DNA of 64,000 bases, from assembly GCF_003255815.1 (NCBI RefSeq), contig NC_037671.1, positions 156,439,690 to 156,503,689 of the forward strand. Direction: 5' to 3'. This DNA comes from Theropithecus gelada (Eukaryota > Chordata > Mammalia > Primates > Cercopithecidae). Of the stretch, positions 35,100 to 46,572 are shown piece by piece (position 1 is the first letter of the stretch; the number at the start of each line of letters is the position of its first letter). Position numbers and translations under genes: made by a program. The notes beneath the pieces were generated by a model. That model did not search any database and was not told the DNA's origin. It saw only the letters and a list, made by a program, of their open reading frames with translations.

Positions 35100-38000
35100 A
35101 AGCTATGATTGTACCACTGCAACACTGACTTTACAAGACATATAGATGATTATATGACAGTAATAACAGAAAAGAGGGATGAATAAATGGATATGTATTA
35201 CATGAAATGTGCTATATTTTACCAGAATTAAGTCAGTTTCAATCTGAAGTAGGTGGTAAGTTGAAAATATATATTGTAACTCCTAGAACAATGACTAAGA
35301 AAATAACTTTTAAAAAAGCTACAATTCAACAGAGAAATGAATATGGTATAAAAAGAGCATTTTTAATATATTCAAAGAAGTAAAGGAGGAAGAGAAAGAC
35401 AAAAAATTAGATACAACAAATAGCAAACTGGCAGGCATAAATTGGAACATCAATCATTACATTGAATATGAATGATTAAATACTCAATTTAAAAGGAAGA
35501 GATTGTCAGACTAACCAAAAGCAAGATTTTATATTTAAAGTAAAAGAATAAGAAAAGATATATTATATAAATGGTAACCATAAGAGAGCTGGATAAGCTA
35601 AATTAAGATGAGAAAAAATCAGTTTTAAGACAAGAAATAGAACACTAGAAAATTTAGGGCTAAAAAATTATCAGCACAGAGATGAAGGATGGCATTTCAT
35701 AATGATTAAATGGATGATACATCAGGAAGATATAACAATTATAAATATATACCCACCCAACAGTAAACAGCAAAATAAACCTCATTGAAAGGACAAATAG
35801 ACACCTCAACAATTATAGTTAGAGATTCCAAGACTCCTCTCTCAGCAATTACTTTTTAAAAAACTAAAGAGAAAATTGCTAAGGATGTAGACCTACACAA
35901 TGATATTGACCAACTTGACCTAATTAGCATACACAGGACATTCTACTCAACAACAGCAGAATGCACATTCCTTCCCGGAGTACCTAGAACATTATTTGGG
36001 AATAGAATATGCTAGCTATAAATATCTGTCTAATACTATATGTATAATATTGATTTCAGATCTATTATATATAATATCTATCTAACATATCTATTAATAT
36101 ATGATGTTACATATTAGAAGGAAATGTATAGCTTTAAATGCTTACATTACAAAAGAATGAAGATCTGAAACCAGTCATATAAATTCTCACTTTAAGAAGC
36201 TAGAAAATTATTAGCATAGCAAACAAAGTAAGTAGAAGAGAGAGAAAAAAGAATAGAAACCAGTGAAATGAAAAATAAAAAATAAATAGAAAATCCATTA
36301 AACTAAAAGTTGGTTTTTTGAAAAGGTTAACAAAACTGACAAACTTTTAGTTGGGCTTGCCAATATGAAAAGAGAGAAGACGGAAATCTCCATCAAAACC
36401 AGAAACAATGGAAGGGGCGTAAGTGTATACATCATAGAAGTTAAAAATATCATAAGAGAATATTATGAACAACTTTATGGACAAAAGGATGGAATGGAAA
36501 AATTCCTAGAAATTACAAAAAAACTGACCTGGGGGAAAAAAAATACTATATCAAGTAAAGCAATTAACTTTTTTTTTTTTTTTTTGATATAGGATATCAC
36601 TCTGTCACCCAGGCTGGAGTACAGTAGTGTCATTTCAGCTCACTGTAGCCTTGACCACCTGGGCTCAGGCAATTTTTCCCACCTCAGCCTCCCGAATAGC
36701 TGGGACTACAGGCGGGTACTGACACACCCAGCTAATTATTTTTATTTACTGTAGAGATAGGGTTTCATCATGTTGCCCAGGCTAGTCTTGAACTCTGAGG
36801 CTCAAGCAATTCACTGGCCTTGGCCTCCCAAATTGCTGGGATTACAGGCATGAGCCACCATGCCTTATTACAATTGGCTTTATAATCAAAATCTTTCCAC
36901 AAGGAAAGCCTGGGTCTGAATGGCTTCATCTCAATAACTCTAACAAACACTTAAGGAAGACTGAATGCCCGTCCTACGCAAACTCTTTTGGAAAGTAGAG
37001 AAGGGAAAAGAAACACTTTCTGAGCTAATTTTATATGGTCAGCATTGTAGCTGACACAAAAGGCAAATAAACATCATAATAAAAGGAAATTAAAGACCAA
37101 GGAAATACAGATTGGAAGGAAAAAAGTAAACCTGTCATGATTTGCAGATGACATGATCTTGCATTTGGAAAATTCTAAGGAATCTACCAAACCAAATCAA
37201 ACCAAACTATTAGAACTAATAAGCAAGTTGAGCAAAGTCACAGGATACAAGATAAACATATAAAAAATTAATCGTATTACAGTATATTGATAATGAACAA
37301 ACAACATGAAGTTAAGAAAATTATTCCATTCCTAATATCATCAAAAACATACTTAGGAGTAAATATGACAAAGGAAACCAAGACCTGTATGGTAAGAATA
37401 CACATTGCTGAAAAAATTAAAGTCAATCTAAATAAATAAAGTGATATCCCATATTCATAGATTATAAGACTAAATATTAAGATAGCAATTCTTCTCAATT
37501 TGATTTATAGGTTAAACATAATCCTATGAAAATATGTAGACTTTTTAAAAATAGAAATTGACAATGCAATTCTAACATTATATGGAAATACAAGGGCCTA
37601 TAATAGTTAAAATAATTTTGAAAAGAAACAAAGTTGGAGGTATGCTAACTTATTTCAAAAATCACTATAAAGCCACAGCAATAAAAAATGTGGTATTTGC
37701 ATAAGCATATACACATAAATTAGTGAAACACAACAGAGTTCAGAGATAATGTTAAGTGAAATAAGACAGGTACCTAAAGACGAATACCATATGATTTTAC
37801 TTAAATGTGGACAGATTTGAACTTACAGATGTAGAAAGTAGAATGGTGGTAACCAGGAGCTCATGTGGGATGTGGTGTGATTGGGGAGATCCTCATCATA
37901 GGGCCAATCACAACAGGAATAAACTTCAACATTTATGGTAAATTAAATTTTGACATAGCTGCCAAGGTAATTCAATGGAGAAATGACAGTCTTCAAAAAT

Positions 38001-39275
38001 TGGTGCTGGAACCATTGGGTATCCATGTGTACAACAATGAATTTAGACCCTTATCTCACACATTATGCAAAAATTAACTCAGAATGGTCCTAGACCCAAA
38101 TATAAGGGCTAACATTACAACACTTTAGAAGAAAACATAGGAGAAATTTTTGTGGCTTTGGGTGAGTCAGAGATTTCCTGTATATGACACCAAAATCAGG
38201 TTCCATAAGAGAAAATATTGATAAATTGGATTTTTATAAAAATAATTTTAAAAAACTTATTTAAAAGACAACATTAAGAAAAAGAAATTGGATAAAATAT
38301 TTGCAAATCATAAATATGATAAAAGACTTGTGTCCAGAATATATAAAGAACTTTATAACTTAATAATCAGATGAGAAGCAAATCTGATAAAAATGGGCAA
38401 GAGATTTAAGTAGGCATTTCATCAGAGAAGACATATAGATGGCAGATAAGCACATGAAAAGGTGTTCAACATAATTAGTCATTAGGGAAATGCAAATAAA
38501 AGTTACTTTGAGGTACCACCAAACACCTATTCAAATGGCTATTACAAAAGACTGAGAATAGGAAGTATGGCAAAGTATGTGGACTCTTTACACACTGATA
38601 TACTGAGAATAGTAAGTGTTGGAAGGTAGTATATGGGCTCCTTACAAGTTACTGGCAGGAATGTACAATGGTACAGCCACATTGGGAAACAGTTTCCCTG
38701 TTTCTCAAAAACTTAAATAGACGCTTTGCATATGACTTAACAATTATACTTCCAATTATCTACCCAAGGAAAATGAAAATGCAGATTCACACAGAGACAT
38801 GCACATGAATGTTCATAGCAGCATTATTTATAATAGCTCAAGCTGGAAATAGTATGAATGTCCAGCAACTGGTGAAAAGATAAAATATGAAATATCCATA
38901 CAATAAATTACTACTATGTATAAAAAGGGACTACTGATACTTGCATCAGCATGGATGAACTTCAAAACATTATGCTAAGTGAAAGAAGACGGACACAAAA
39001 GACAACTTAGTAGAATACCATTTAAATGAATTTTCTAGAAAAGGCAAAGCTACACACAGAAAACAGAGAAGTCTGTGGTTGGGACTGGAGTGGGAACAGT
39101 TTTTGATTACACATGTGCAGAAACAAACTTTTTGAAGTGATGAAATTGTTCCAAAACTGGATTGTATTATTAGTTGCACAACTGTATAAATTACTAAAAA
39201 TCACTGAACTGTATGCATATAATGGGTAGATATTATAATAGGTAAATTGTACTTTAATAAAACTTAAAATTCAGG
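35100..39275 (+). mobile_element. Old L1 (L1M-type), rearranged, split by an Alu
   Basis: Plus-strand L1 ORF2 phrases occur in order: 'gttggttttttgaaaaggtt', 'tatgaacaactttatggaca', 'gatttgcagatgacatgatc' (RT region), 'ttcaatggagaaatgacagt', 'gaagaaaacataggagaaat' and 'tttgcaaatcataaatatga'. The 3' part follows ('aatagctcaagctggaaata', 'agtgaaagaagacggacaca', 'tggattgtattattagttgc', 'aattgtactttaataaaact'). A stretch near 37740-37860 looks like a second L1 3'-end piece embedded out of order. Stops in all frames, so it cannot move. Confidence 0.8.
36570..36868 (-). mobile_element. Alu SINE inside the L1
   Basis: Reverse Alu with T(17), 'gatataggatatcactctgt' through 'ggcatgagccaccatgcctt'. 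Confidence 0.93.
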
Positions 39276-40274
39276 TTACCTGGCAACCCTACATTTTGTT
39301 TGAAATAGAGGTGTAAGAGATAATGAAGGAGTGGCAGATACTGTGGTCAACCAAAACATGCAAGGACTGGACAGCAACTTCCTGTAGCAGGTAATCAGCG
39401 ACGAACTGGGGCCAGTGGTGTGGGGGTAAGAAGAATTTATGAAGATAATTGGAGGTAAAGAAAGTCATATTTATTAGAGCACTATGAAAATGTGTTGCAA
39501 GGGAAAAATGGGCAGGCCAGCAAGAGAGGAGCTGACTGCAAGGAGACGAAGGCTTCTGGGGATGTTATAGAATGGTGCCTGTGCTGTGTGCTGAAGAGGG
39601 CTTTGTGCAGTACTGATAACACCGAGGTTGCAGTGAATTAGCTTGCTTTTTTTTTTTTTTTAATCACTCGAGGGTCTGATGATAGCTGGGTGCAGGAAGA
39701 TTGTGAGTTATTTGTGCAAGAAGGTTAATGTTCTGGACCACGAAGAAAGGCAGACTTATAGCTTATCTGCTTTATCTTTTTGCTTTCCCTCTGTCCCGCC
39801 ATCCTGACTCCTTTTCCCTAATTAGAACCCCACACTCCCTTTGGATGGTATATGCATTTTCCATTTCCCAGTTTCTATTACTCTCCTTTGGATCTTACAC
39901 TTCTGAATTCTCTCTATTCATTTTGTTACCTAACTGATCCCTATAGGCATCTCTCCTTCATCCCAGAGCAGCAAATATCCCTTCCTTACCCTCTTTGTAG
40001 ATGCAGGCCTAATAACAGGTCTCAAACCTTTCCAGAGATTATATATAAATCATGCATAATATAGGAGAACATTAAATCTTTTTATTCTCTCCCTTAGGGG
40101 TAGTGAGTGATTGATTTACAAATGGAAAGGATAGATTTAAACGTTTATGTAAAGTTGAAATGTCAAACATTTTGTTGGCATTTAGAGATATTATCTGAAA
40201 GAGCATTTTACAAATAAGGAAACTAAGGCTCAGAGGCTTCTGGTAATCTGTTCAAGGTCACATGGTTATCCAAG
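39276..40274. other. Mixed intergenic sequence; possible LTR fragment and MIR
   Basis: 39300-39640 ('gcaggtaatcagcgacgaac', 'catatttattagagcactat', 'aggccagcaagagaggagct') resembles an ERV LTR but is unassigned. 40150-40274 has reverse MIR phrases ('aaataaggaaactaaggctc', 'tgttcaaggtcacatggtt'). Short pyrimidine-rich frames at 39728-40064 have no motif. Confidence 0.4.
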
Positions 40275-40395
40275 CTTCTTGCTCCAGAGGACATATTTTT
40301 GTGCTTTCAAAAAAAGAAAGAAAAATCAGGATGTCATACACATTCTTAAAAATAAATTCATGGCACAGAAAAATGTTTTCCCTAGGCCTCACAAA
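40275..40395 (+). repeat. Copy A of a dispersed direct duplication
   Basis: 'tgtgctttcaaaaaaagaaa' through 'gcacagaaaaatgttttccc' is repeated at 41660-41780 as 'tgtgctttccaaaaaaaaaa' through 'gcagaaaaatgttttcccca', same orientation, about 1.39 kb apart. Diverged but clearly paralogous by eye; not a family I know. Confidence 0.75.
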
Positions 40396-40976
40396 GATTA
40401 AAGAGGCTTGTAAGGTTTTTTTTCTGTTTAGATTTGGCTAGATGTCTTTCTTGTTTTACTGGCGAATTAGAAGAAAGCTGGAAAAGCTCTGGAACAGCTG
40501 CTAAAATAATTACCCTACAGCATATTTCATTGTTTAATAACTAAGAAAAGTTGTTTCCCAACCTCAAAGTAATAATTAAACATTGATAAATTGCTTTTGT
40601 TTGGTATTTTGGCCTTATCTACAACCAAAGCTTCAGGAACCAAGACAGAAATGTTTAAATATTTATGTGTTACAATAAAACTTAATAGAAAACTTACATA
40701 AAATCTTAAATGATCATCTTTACTGCTATACCAGATTAGAGTATGCAGTCACTAAAACAGAGCGATTTAGGATTAAGGAGGAAACATTCATTGTTCACCT
40801 TTGCATTAACCCAAAAAGTTGTGTTGTGGCTTTATGTCTCATGACCTTACTGTACTTTGGAATGTGATGGTGAAGCTGTCCCTCAGACCATTTAGAATAA
40901 AGAAGACTGAGGCAATATTTCACTATAGGCATTGCAATGTCTATAGCTAAACCTGAAAATGGCATACCTGAGTCAT

Positions 40977-41268
40977 TTTTTTTTTTGAGACAGATTCCTG
41001 CTCTGTTGCCCAGGCTGGAGTGCAGTGGCATGATCTTGGCTCACTGGAACCTCCGCCTCCCAGGTTCAAGCAATTCTCCTGCCTCAGTCTCCAGAGTCTC
41101 TGGGGCTACAGGCATGTACCACCATGCCCTGCTAATTATTGTATTTTTAGTGGAGACGGGGTTTCATCATGTTGGCCAGGCTGGTCTCAGACACCTGACC
41201 TCAAGGGACCCACCCGCGTCAGCCTCCCAAAATGTTGGGATTACAGGCGTGAGCCACCGCGCCCGGCC
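40977..41268 (-). mobile_element. Alu SINE
   Basis: Reverse Alu with a T run, 'gagacagattcctgctctgt' through 'gagccaccgcgcccggcc'. It lies between the two copies of the direct duplication. The flanks 'gagtcattttt' and 'ggctcattttt' look like a target-site duplication. Confidence 0.93.
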
Positions 41269-41659
41269 TTGGCTCATTTTTCTTCCTCTGATTTTAGACT
41301 TCCAATTGGGTTTTTATAATTACCCATATAAGTCCCAACTGGCACAGATGAGGCATGAGCATTAGGTAGAGGCCACATCCTGGTGGTGTGTGTGCCAGGT
41401 CTATTCTGCAGATGTGCTACATTTTGTTTGGCTTTTAAATGTGCTACATTTTGTTTGTTTGAAGAAACTGTTACTCTGAATTTTGTAGACAACATTTTGT
41501 AACCTGGAGTATTCACACAAACATTTAAATTTCCTGCTTCTCTTGAAAAATCTGACCATCTGTCCACACTGGGCACACAATCCTGTGGAACAGATGCTGC
41601 AACCTTTAACACGACACATGGTTCGCCTTTCGCAGTGTGTATAGTGCTACCTCAGTCAA

Positions 41660-41780
41660 TATGGCTCCTGGCATATTGTGCTTTCCAAAAAAAAAAAAGA
41701 AAGAAAAACCAGGATGTCATTAAAAAAATCTTAAAAGTAAACTAATGCCGCAGAAAAATGTTTTCCCCAGGCCCTAAGAT
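41660..41780 (+). repeat. Copy B of a dispersed direct duplication
   Basis: Partner of 40275-40395 (see there). Similarity stops abruptly after 'ttttccccaggccc'. The DNA between the copies also contains 'atgtgctacattttgtttg' twice (41409 and 41439). Confidence 0.75.
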
Positions 41781-42207
41781 GTTTGTGACTCTGCAGACTG
41801 CACACTGTATTTTCCAAATGTTAAGTCTTTAAAGTGGTTCGTTGCCTTGAGATGCAGACAATACACTTCTTCCACTTGTTTTGTCAGGTTCAAAACCACT
41901 TTGGATAGCGTCTCTGTTGAGTTGCTTGTAGAAGTTTTGACACTCATTTGACCAGTCTCAGTGGAGCAAATCTGTGTCCTTGAATCTGATTTTTGGAAAG
42001 AGTCAAAGGAAAATTTGGAGCCAAGTTTGGGGCAGAAAAATATGTGTGACTATGAAACAGTGAAAACCTGTTTCTCTTGGGTGGTTTGTGAGCTGACTCA
42101 AAGGTAACTTTTTTTTAAAAGTTCAATAATGCTTTGAGGGAAGGCTTTTACTTCTTCCAGATGTCAACTGCCCTTTCTACTAAGCTCTGGTAATATTGAA
42201 GCAGCTT

Positions 42208-43150
42208 TGTTGTCTGGGGTGACACCCGAGGTTCTTGGTCTCACGGCCACAGAGATCAAATACATGGACACACACAAAGGGTGACGTTTAGAGCAGAATT
42301 TTTAACGGGCAAAAGAAAGAGAATAGCTCTCTGCTACAGAGGGGTCCCGGAAAAATGGGTTGCCGGTACCTGGTGAAATGCAGGGGTTTTTATACGTGAG
42401 CTAGTGGGGAGGTGGTGTCTGATCTACATAAAGAGTGAAAAACCGGCCGGGCGCGGTGGCTCAAGCCTGTAATCCCAGCACTTTGGGAGGCCGAGACGGG
42501 CGGATCACGAGGTCAGGAGATCGAGACCATCCTGGCTAACACGGTGAAACCCTGTCTCTACTAAAAAATACAAAAAACTAGCCGGGCGAGGTGGCGGGCG
42601 CCTGTAGTCCCAGCTACTCGGGAGGCTGAGGCAGGAGAATGGCGGGAACCCGGGAGGCGGAGCTTGCAGTGAGCTGAGACCCGGCCACAGCACTCCAGCC
42701 TGGGTGACAGAGCAAGACTCCGTCTCAAAAAAAAAAAAAAAAAAGAGTGAAAAACCGGTTAGGACCAGGTGTGCCACCTGCATAGGGCTCAAATCTCTGG
42801 CAGCCCTGGTCCCAATCTTCTACTATATAGGCAGGTAGCTACTCCATGTTGCTTATTTCCTTCCTACTGTGCATGTGCTAAAAAAGAGGGGAGGTGGAAC
42901 CCCCATGGTGGACATGCCTGGCCCCCAGTAGCCCCTTCTGTCTGTGCCGCTGCCGGCGTCTCCCGTGCAAGCTTCCAGTTTACTTACCTATGTTTGCAGC
43001 TCAATCTTCCAAGTTGCTCTTTGTTAGAAAGGAAGTGATTTCTTGGGCTGCTTTTTGTTAGAAGGTAAGCTGTGCCGAGGGCTCTTTTGCTCACACTATA
43101 TGCCTAAATAATTTCTTTCTCGCTCCTGTATCAATATCGTATGTGTGACT
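42208..43150 (+). mobile_element. ERV LTR (class I-like), split by AluYR
   Basis: 'tgtctggggtgacacccgag', 'gttcttggtctcacggccac' and 'agagaatagctctctgctac' lie before the Alu. 'ccaggtgtgccacctgcata', 'ttctactatataggcaggta' and 'gctcacactatatgcctaaa' (possible polyadenylation region) lie after it. It reads as one LTR ending near 'ctcctgtatca'. Family unassigned and orientation tentative. It ends about 1.3 kb upstream of the ENPP1 start codon, so it is a potential source of regulatory sites. Confidence 0.6.
42445..42741 (+). mobile_element. Young AluY (Old World monkey AluYR-type) in LTR
   Basis: Nearly consensus copy with 'ggctcaagcctgtaatccca', 'agccgggcgaggtggcgggc' and 'gagacccggccacagcactc'. 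Perfect 15-bp target-site duplication, aaagagtgaaaaacc, at 42430-42444 and 42742-42756. Expected to be absent at the human orthologous site. Confidence 0.95.
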
Positions 43151-43159
43151 CTATTGTGC

Positions 43160-44000
43160 ATATATGACTTAGGTTTTAATTTTTTTGTTCACAAGTTGGT
43201 CCCATCCCCCCCCCCCCGCCCCCGCTTCCAACGACACTTGAGGAAAGATACATTTTAATTTATTTTTTTATATGGTATGCATAGTTAGAGGCCGAAAGAT
43301 TGAGTTGAAGTATTCATTACTTGACGAATGAATGGATAGGTGGATGGATGAGTCAGTATAAATGAAGAGCATCCCAAGTCGACTATTTTAAAGGGAATAA
43401 CATGCATTTTATATTTGTTACACATTCATTCTCATGTGTAAACATTTGTATGTATTCATGTATTCAAAATGTATTGAAAATTAATTGTTCCTTGGTCCCT
43501 GAAGTCAGTCCCGGGTATTGCAAAGTAGTTCGAAGTCACTGGTTTCCCTCTGTCTCACTTCACAAAACACTGGTGATTTTGCTCACCGACGAGCCAGAAA
43601 ATGTACAAGTTCCAGAATCAAAGGTAAAACAAAACCCACCAAGAATCAGCTTACTGTTAGCGTCCTAGTTGAAAAATACGGCTTATCAAAGTATTTCAGA
43701 TTGCATTAACACTTTTGATATTGCTAGGTATCAGAGTCAACCTCAGGAGAGGGCAACACCAACTCCTGAAACCTTCAATGAAGAAAGTGTAGAAAAATAA
43801 GCAAATATACATAAAAACAATAGCGAGAAAACTCCAGAAACCACATACAACCGTGGAAAACGAAATATCCCTTACACGTGTGTACAGTATATATTAAACC
43901 CAAGTATTTTAAGTGGACGATTTCTCTCTCATTGTACCGTAGGTAGTGGGGGACAGGACTCAGAGGGGGAGAAACAGAAGGTCGCCTTCCTCCATGGTGC
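43160..44000. other. Sequence immediately upstream of the ENPP1 CpG island
   Basis: No named repeat. Contains a C(12) run at 43206-43217 followed by 'gcccccgc', a short GGAT-type repeat near 43330, and no convincing exon. Open frames of 60-120 codons here are chance. Confidence 0.45.
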
Positions 44001-44406
44001 ATTTGCATTTCCAGCCAGAAACTCACATGTCGACCCCAAGACTCCACTCTCTCTCGCCTTTGAGAAGCGGGACCGGTATCGGCGGCTGCATCCTTCTCCT
44101 CCTCCCCGCTCTATTTTGGGGCCCCATGATCTCATGCCCTCTGCAGACCACACGCTGCAATTCCAGTCCAGCCCGCGCCGTGAGGCCACGCAGGGTGATT
44201 CCTGCAAGTGTCGGGAGGGTGGCCGGGGCGCGGGGAGGGGACGGCTTGGGGGAAAGTTCAAGACACGCCCACGTAAGGGACCCAAAATAACCGACACGCA
44301 GAGTGCCCGAAATCAGACAGGAAGCCAAATAATCCGGGGCGTTGAGTCGCTTTACCCTGACTGCGAGAAACTGGTGCAGGGCGGGTAGCCAAGGATCTGA
44401 CCGCGA

Positions 44407-44450
44407 GGGGCGGGCGCGGCGGGGCGGGGCGGCGCGGGGCCTATTAAAGG
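44407..44450 (+). promoter_or_regulatory. ENPP1: Core promoter: GC boxes and TATA-like box
   Basis: GC-box motifs ggggcgggcg (44407-44416) and ggggcggggc (44421-44430) precede ctattaaagg (44441-44450), a TATA-like element about 40-47 bp upstream of the ENPP1 start codon. A start site about 30 bp downstream of it would give a very short 5' UTR (near 44472). Spacing is inferred; no transcript evidence is available here. Confidence 0.6.
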
Positions 44451-44488
44451 CGCGGCCGGGCGGCGGGGCCGGAGCGCCCGGGGCCACG

Positions 44489-44728
44489 ATGGAGCGCGAC
44501 GGCTGCGCGGGGGGCGGGAGCCGCGGCGGCGAGGGCGGGCGCGCTCCCCGGGAGCGCCCGGCGGGGAACAGCCGCGATCCGGGCCGCAGCCACGCCGCCG
44601 AGGCGCCCGGGGACCCGCAGGCGGCCGCGTCCTTGCTGGCCCCCATGGACGTGGGGGAGGAGCCGCTGGAGAAGGCGGCGCGCGCCCGCACTGCCAAGGA
44701 CCCCAACACCTATAAAGTACTCTCGCTG
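44489..44728 (+). CDS. ENPP1: ENPP1 coding exon 1 (N-terminal 80 residues)
   Basis: First coding exon of ectonucleotide pyrophosphatase/phosphodiesterase 1. This type II membrane enzyme hydrolyses extracellular ATP to AMP and pyrophosphate and also degrades 2'3'-cGAMP; the pyrophosphate inhibits tissue calcification. The exon starts MERDGCAGGGSRGGEGGRAP and ends DPNTYKVLSL before the donor ctg|gtaggt (intron from 44729). That is 80 codons in phase 0, with Val81 expected from exon 2. It encodes the cytoplasmic tail: a Gly/Arg-rich stretch, the AAASLLAP dileucine signal known for basolateral sorting (residues 45-52), and Met53, which older literature used as the start (873- versus 925-residue forms). 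The membrane segment begins at the exon's end; somatomedin-B-like, catalytic and nuclease-like domains are encoded downstream, outside the window. Compared with human as I remember it, residues 23, 28 and 31 differ (R, S, P here). ATG context ccacgATGg is reasonable. Confidence 0.97.
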
Positions 44729-45469
44729 GTAGGTCCGCGGCCAGGCCCCGGCGCCCGGGAGGGCTGGGAGGACGGGGAGGGCGGCGCCCAGCTCCTGCAC
44801 TCGCAGCGCAGTCAGCACCGGGCCCCGGAGAGAGGCGTGACCCGGGAGTGCTTCTTCGCCCGCGCGCTCTCCTCCGCAGCCTTTACAAGTGCCCTACACC
44901 GCCGCCTCTGCCCGGTACCCTGGCAGGGCAGGATGGTTCACTCTCACTTGAATTACGGATGCCTGTGAAAGCAGGCTGTTCAAAATCGTCATCCGTAGAA
45001 ATACTCGACCCCCTGCCCCAGGAGAGTACGAGTTTTTAGAGGAGAAAAATGACAAACGCGAACGTTGTTGGTCTTAAGAAGGTGCATCAATGTGTTGCTT
45101 CTTTTGGGGGGCTCTGGGTGCAGTATACATGACTTCACTTGGGTTAACTGATTCCAGCTGAAGAGTTAGCAGAGCTCTTTAAGTTTTATTAGGAACTTTA
45201 GGGAACACTTTTTCCCTTTGGCTCCGTTTTGGAATTTCCTTGCAGCTGCTCAGAAATTCCATGGATATTCACATTTATATGACTGTGAAGAAACCTTTAT
45301 GATTCTTTGCCCACTCTTCTAACCATAGGCTACACGGTTTGTGTTGCTAACAAAAGCTACCTATTACTCCTCTGCTATTTTGCTATGACAGTTGCAGGAC
45401 CCACAGTCAACTTTATGAAATGTGGGGGTTGGTTTTTATTCTGAATTCATGGTGGGAAGTGCTGATTGA

Positions 45470-45690
45470 GAGAAGGCCTGGATTCCTGGCTGTTATTAAT
45501 TGCTGAGGCCTTGCGTAACTGTCCCCAAACCTCAATTTCTTCTGTGTGAAAATGGGACAACATCAGCTGCCTTGTGCATTGCATGGGATTATTGTGAAAA
45601 TCAAGCTGAAGTATGTAGGGAAGTAAATTGTGAAAATCAAGCTGAAGTATGTAGGGAAGTAAATTGAAAACCACAAGGAAACAGAATCAT
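45470..45690 (+). repeat. MIR SINE with internal 36-bp tandem duplication
   Basis: 'taactgtccccaaacctcaa', 'tcttctgtgtgaaaatggga' and 'gggattattgtgaaaatcaa' follow MIR order. Within it a 36-bp unit (45591-45626) is repeated perfectly at 45627-45662. Confidence 0.7.
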
Positions 45691-46572
45691 TTTTATTGTA
45701 TTATATGGAAATCACAGATTTCTATGTATACTGCACCCTAAAATATATCCCTTTACATATGATTGAACAATGCTTTGTAGAAAAATTTCTAATTTTTGAA
45801 GTCTCCTTTCATTTTGTATGCATTTCCATTTTCACCGTATTTGGGATATCATGGAGATGCTATAATACTTTGAGGAATCAATCAATCTTCCTAGACTTAA
45901 GAGATGGTGTCATATACTTAGTACTTAAAAAGAAGCCTAAGGTTCAAAGAATAAGTATCCCAAGCCACATGATGTTTGCATCTGAAGATAAAATTTTGCA
46001 TCTTGTAACACTGTTTGAGTCTATAATAACACTATATTGATGATAACTTAGTCTCTTGAGTCACCTTTTTAAAATTTTGTTAATGGAAGACCTTAGCTTT
46101 TACAACCTGATCACTTAAATTGTTTAGTATCAATATCTTAGGGTGTTTCACACACGACGAGGTAGTCAGTAATCGTATATGGAATCTGTGTGTAACTCTA
46201 GTGTAAAACCATTTCTACATGCCTACCAATCTTTACAGGTTTTCCAATTGCAAAATTCAGTTTTTAAATTTTTCTTGCTCATTTACTTATCCATCCACAA
46301 CAGATATCAGCAAAGGTCTACTTTTGGAGCAAGCTGTCCAGTCTTTGAGACCTGCAGTCAGCTGGTCAAACAGCATTCTGTGTGATGATGCTACTCTCAG
46401 CATTTGACATGGAAGTGTCCTAGGACTTACTTCCACAAGTAGGACTATTATGGACCTTTTTTTTTTTTATCGCATTAATTGGGGTCTTTTGCATCTATTG
46501 AATTGGAAAGAATTCTTACTTCGTATCTTTTGATGGAACACTGTGAGACATTAACATGCGAATGTTACCAAA
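45691..46572. other. Intron sequence, no named repeat
   Basis: AT-rich. A 114-codon plus frame at 45696-46040 has no recognisable motif. A short T(10) run lies near 46459. Confidence 0.4.

Larger units (their letters stand above)
44000..44900. promoter_or_regulatory. ENPP1: CpG island over the ENPP1 promoter and exon 1
   Basis: CpG density and GC content rise sharply from about 44,000, peak at 44,220-44,780 (long G/C runs with frequent CG), and fall off by 44,900. It is the only such island in the window and centres on the ENPP1 start. Open frames of 90-228 codons on both strands here reflect lack of AT-rich stop codons in GC-rich DNA rather than genes. Confidence 0.92.

Noticed and set aside
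64..43900. Possible 3' end of the neighbouring ENPP3 gene or CTAGE9 in the left part
   Set aside because: No exon-like match to either was seen. In human they lie farther upstream than this window reaches, as I recall the map.
44342..44488. Open frame running in phase into ENPP1 from upstream, suggesting an N-terminal extension
   Set aside because: The frame contains no ATG before 44489 (its first codon is TTG), it spans the GC boxes and TATA-like element, and openness is expected in GC-rich DNA. The known start at MERDG is kept.
44023..44968. Long minus- and plus-frame ORFs (up to 228 codons) across the CpG island
   Set aside because: CpG islands lack AT-rich stop codons, so long frames appear on all strands. 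No codon pattern, splice structure or homology supports them apart from the ENPP1 frame.
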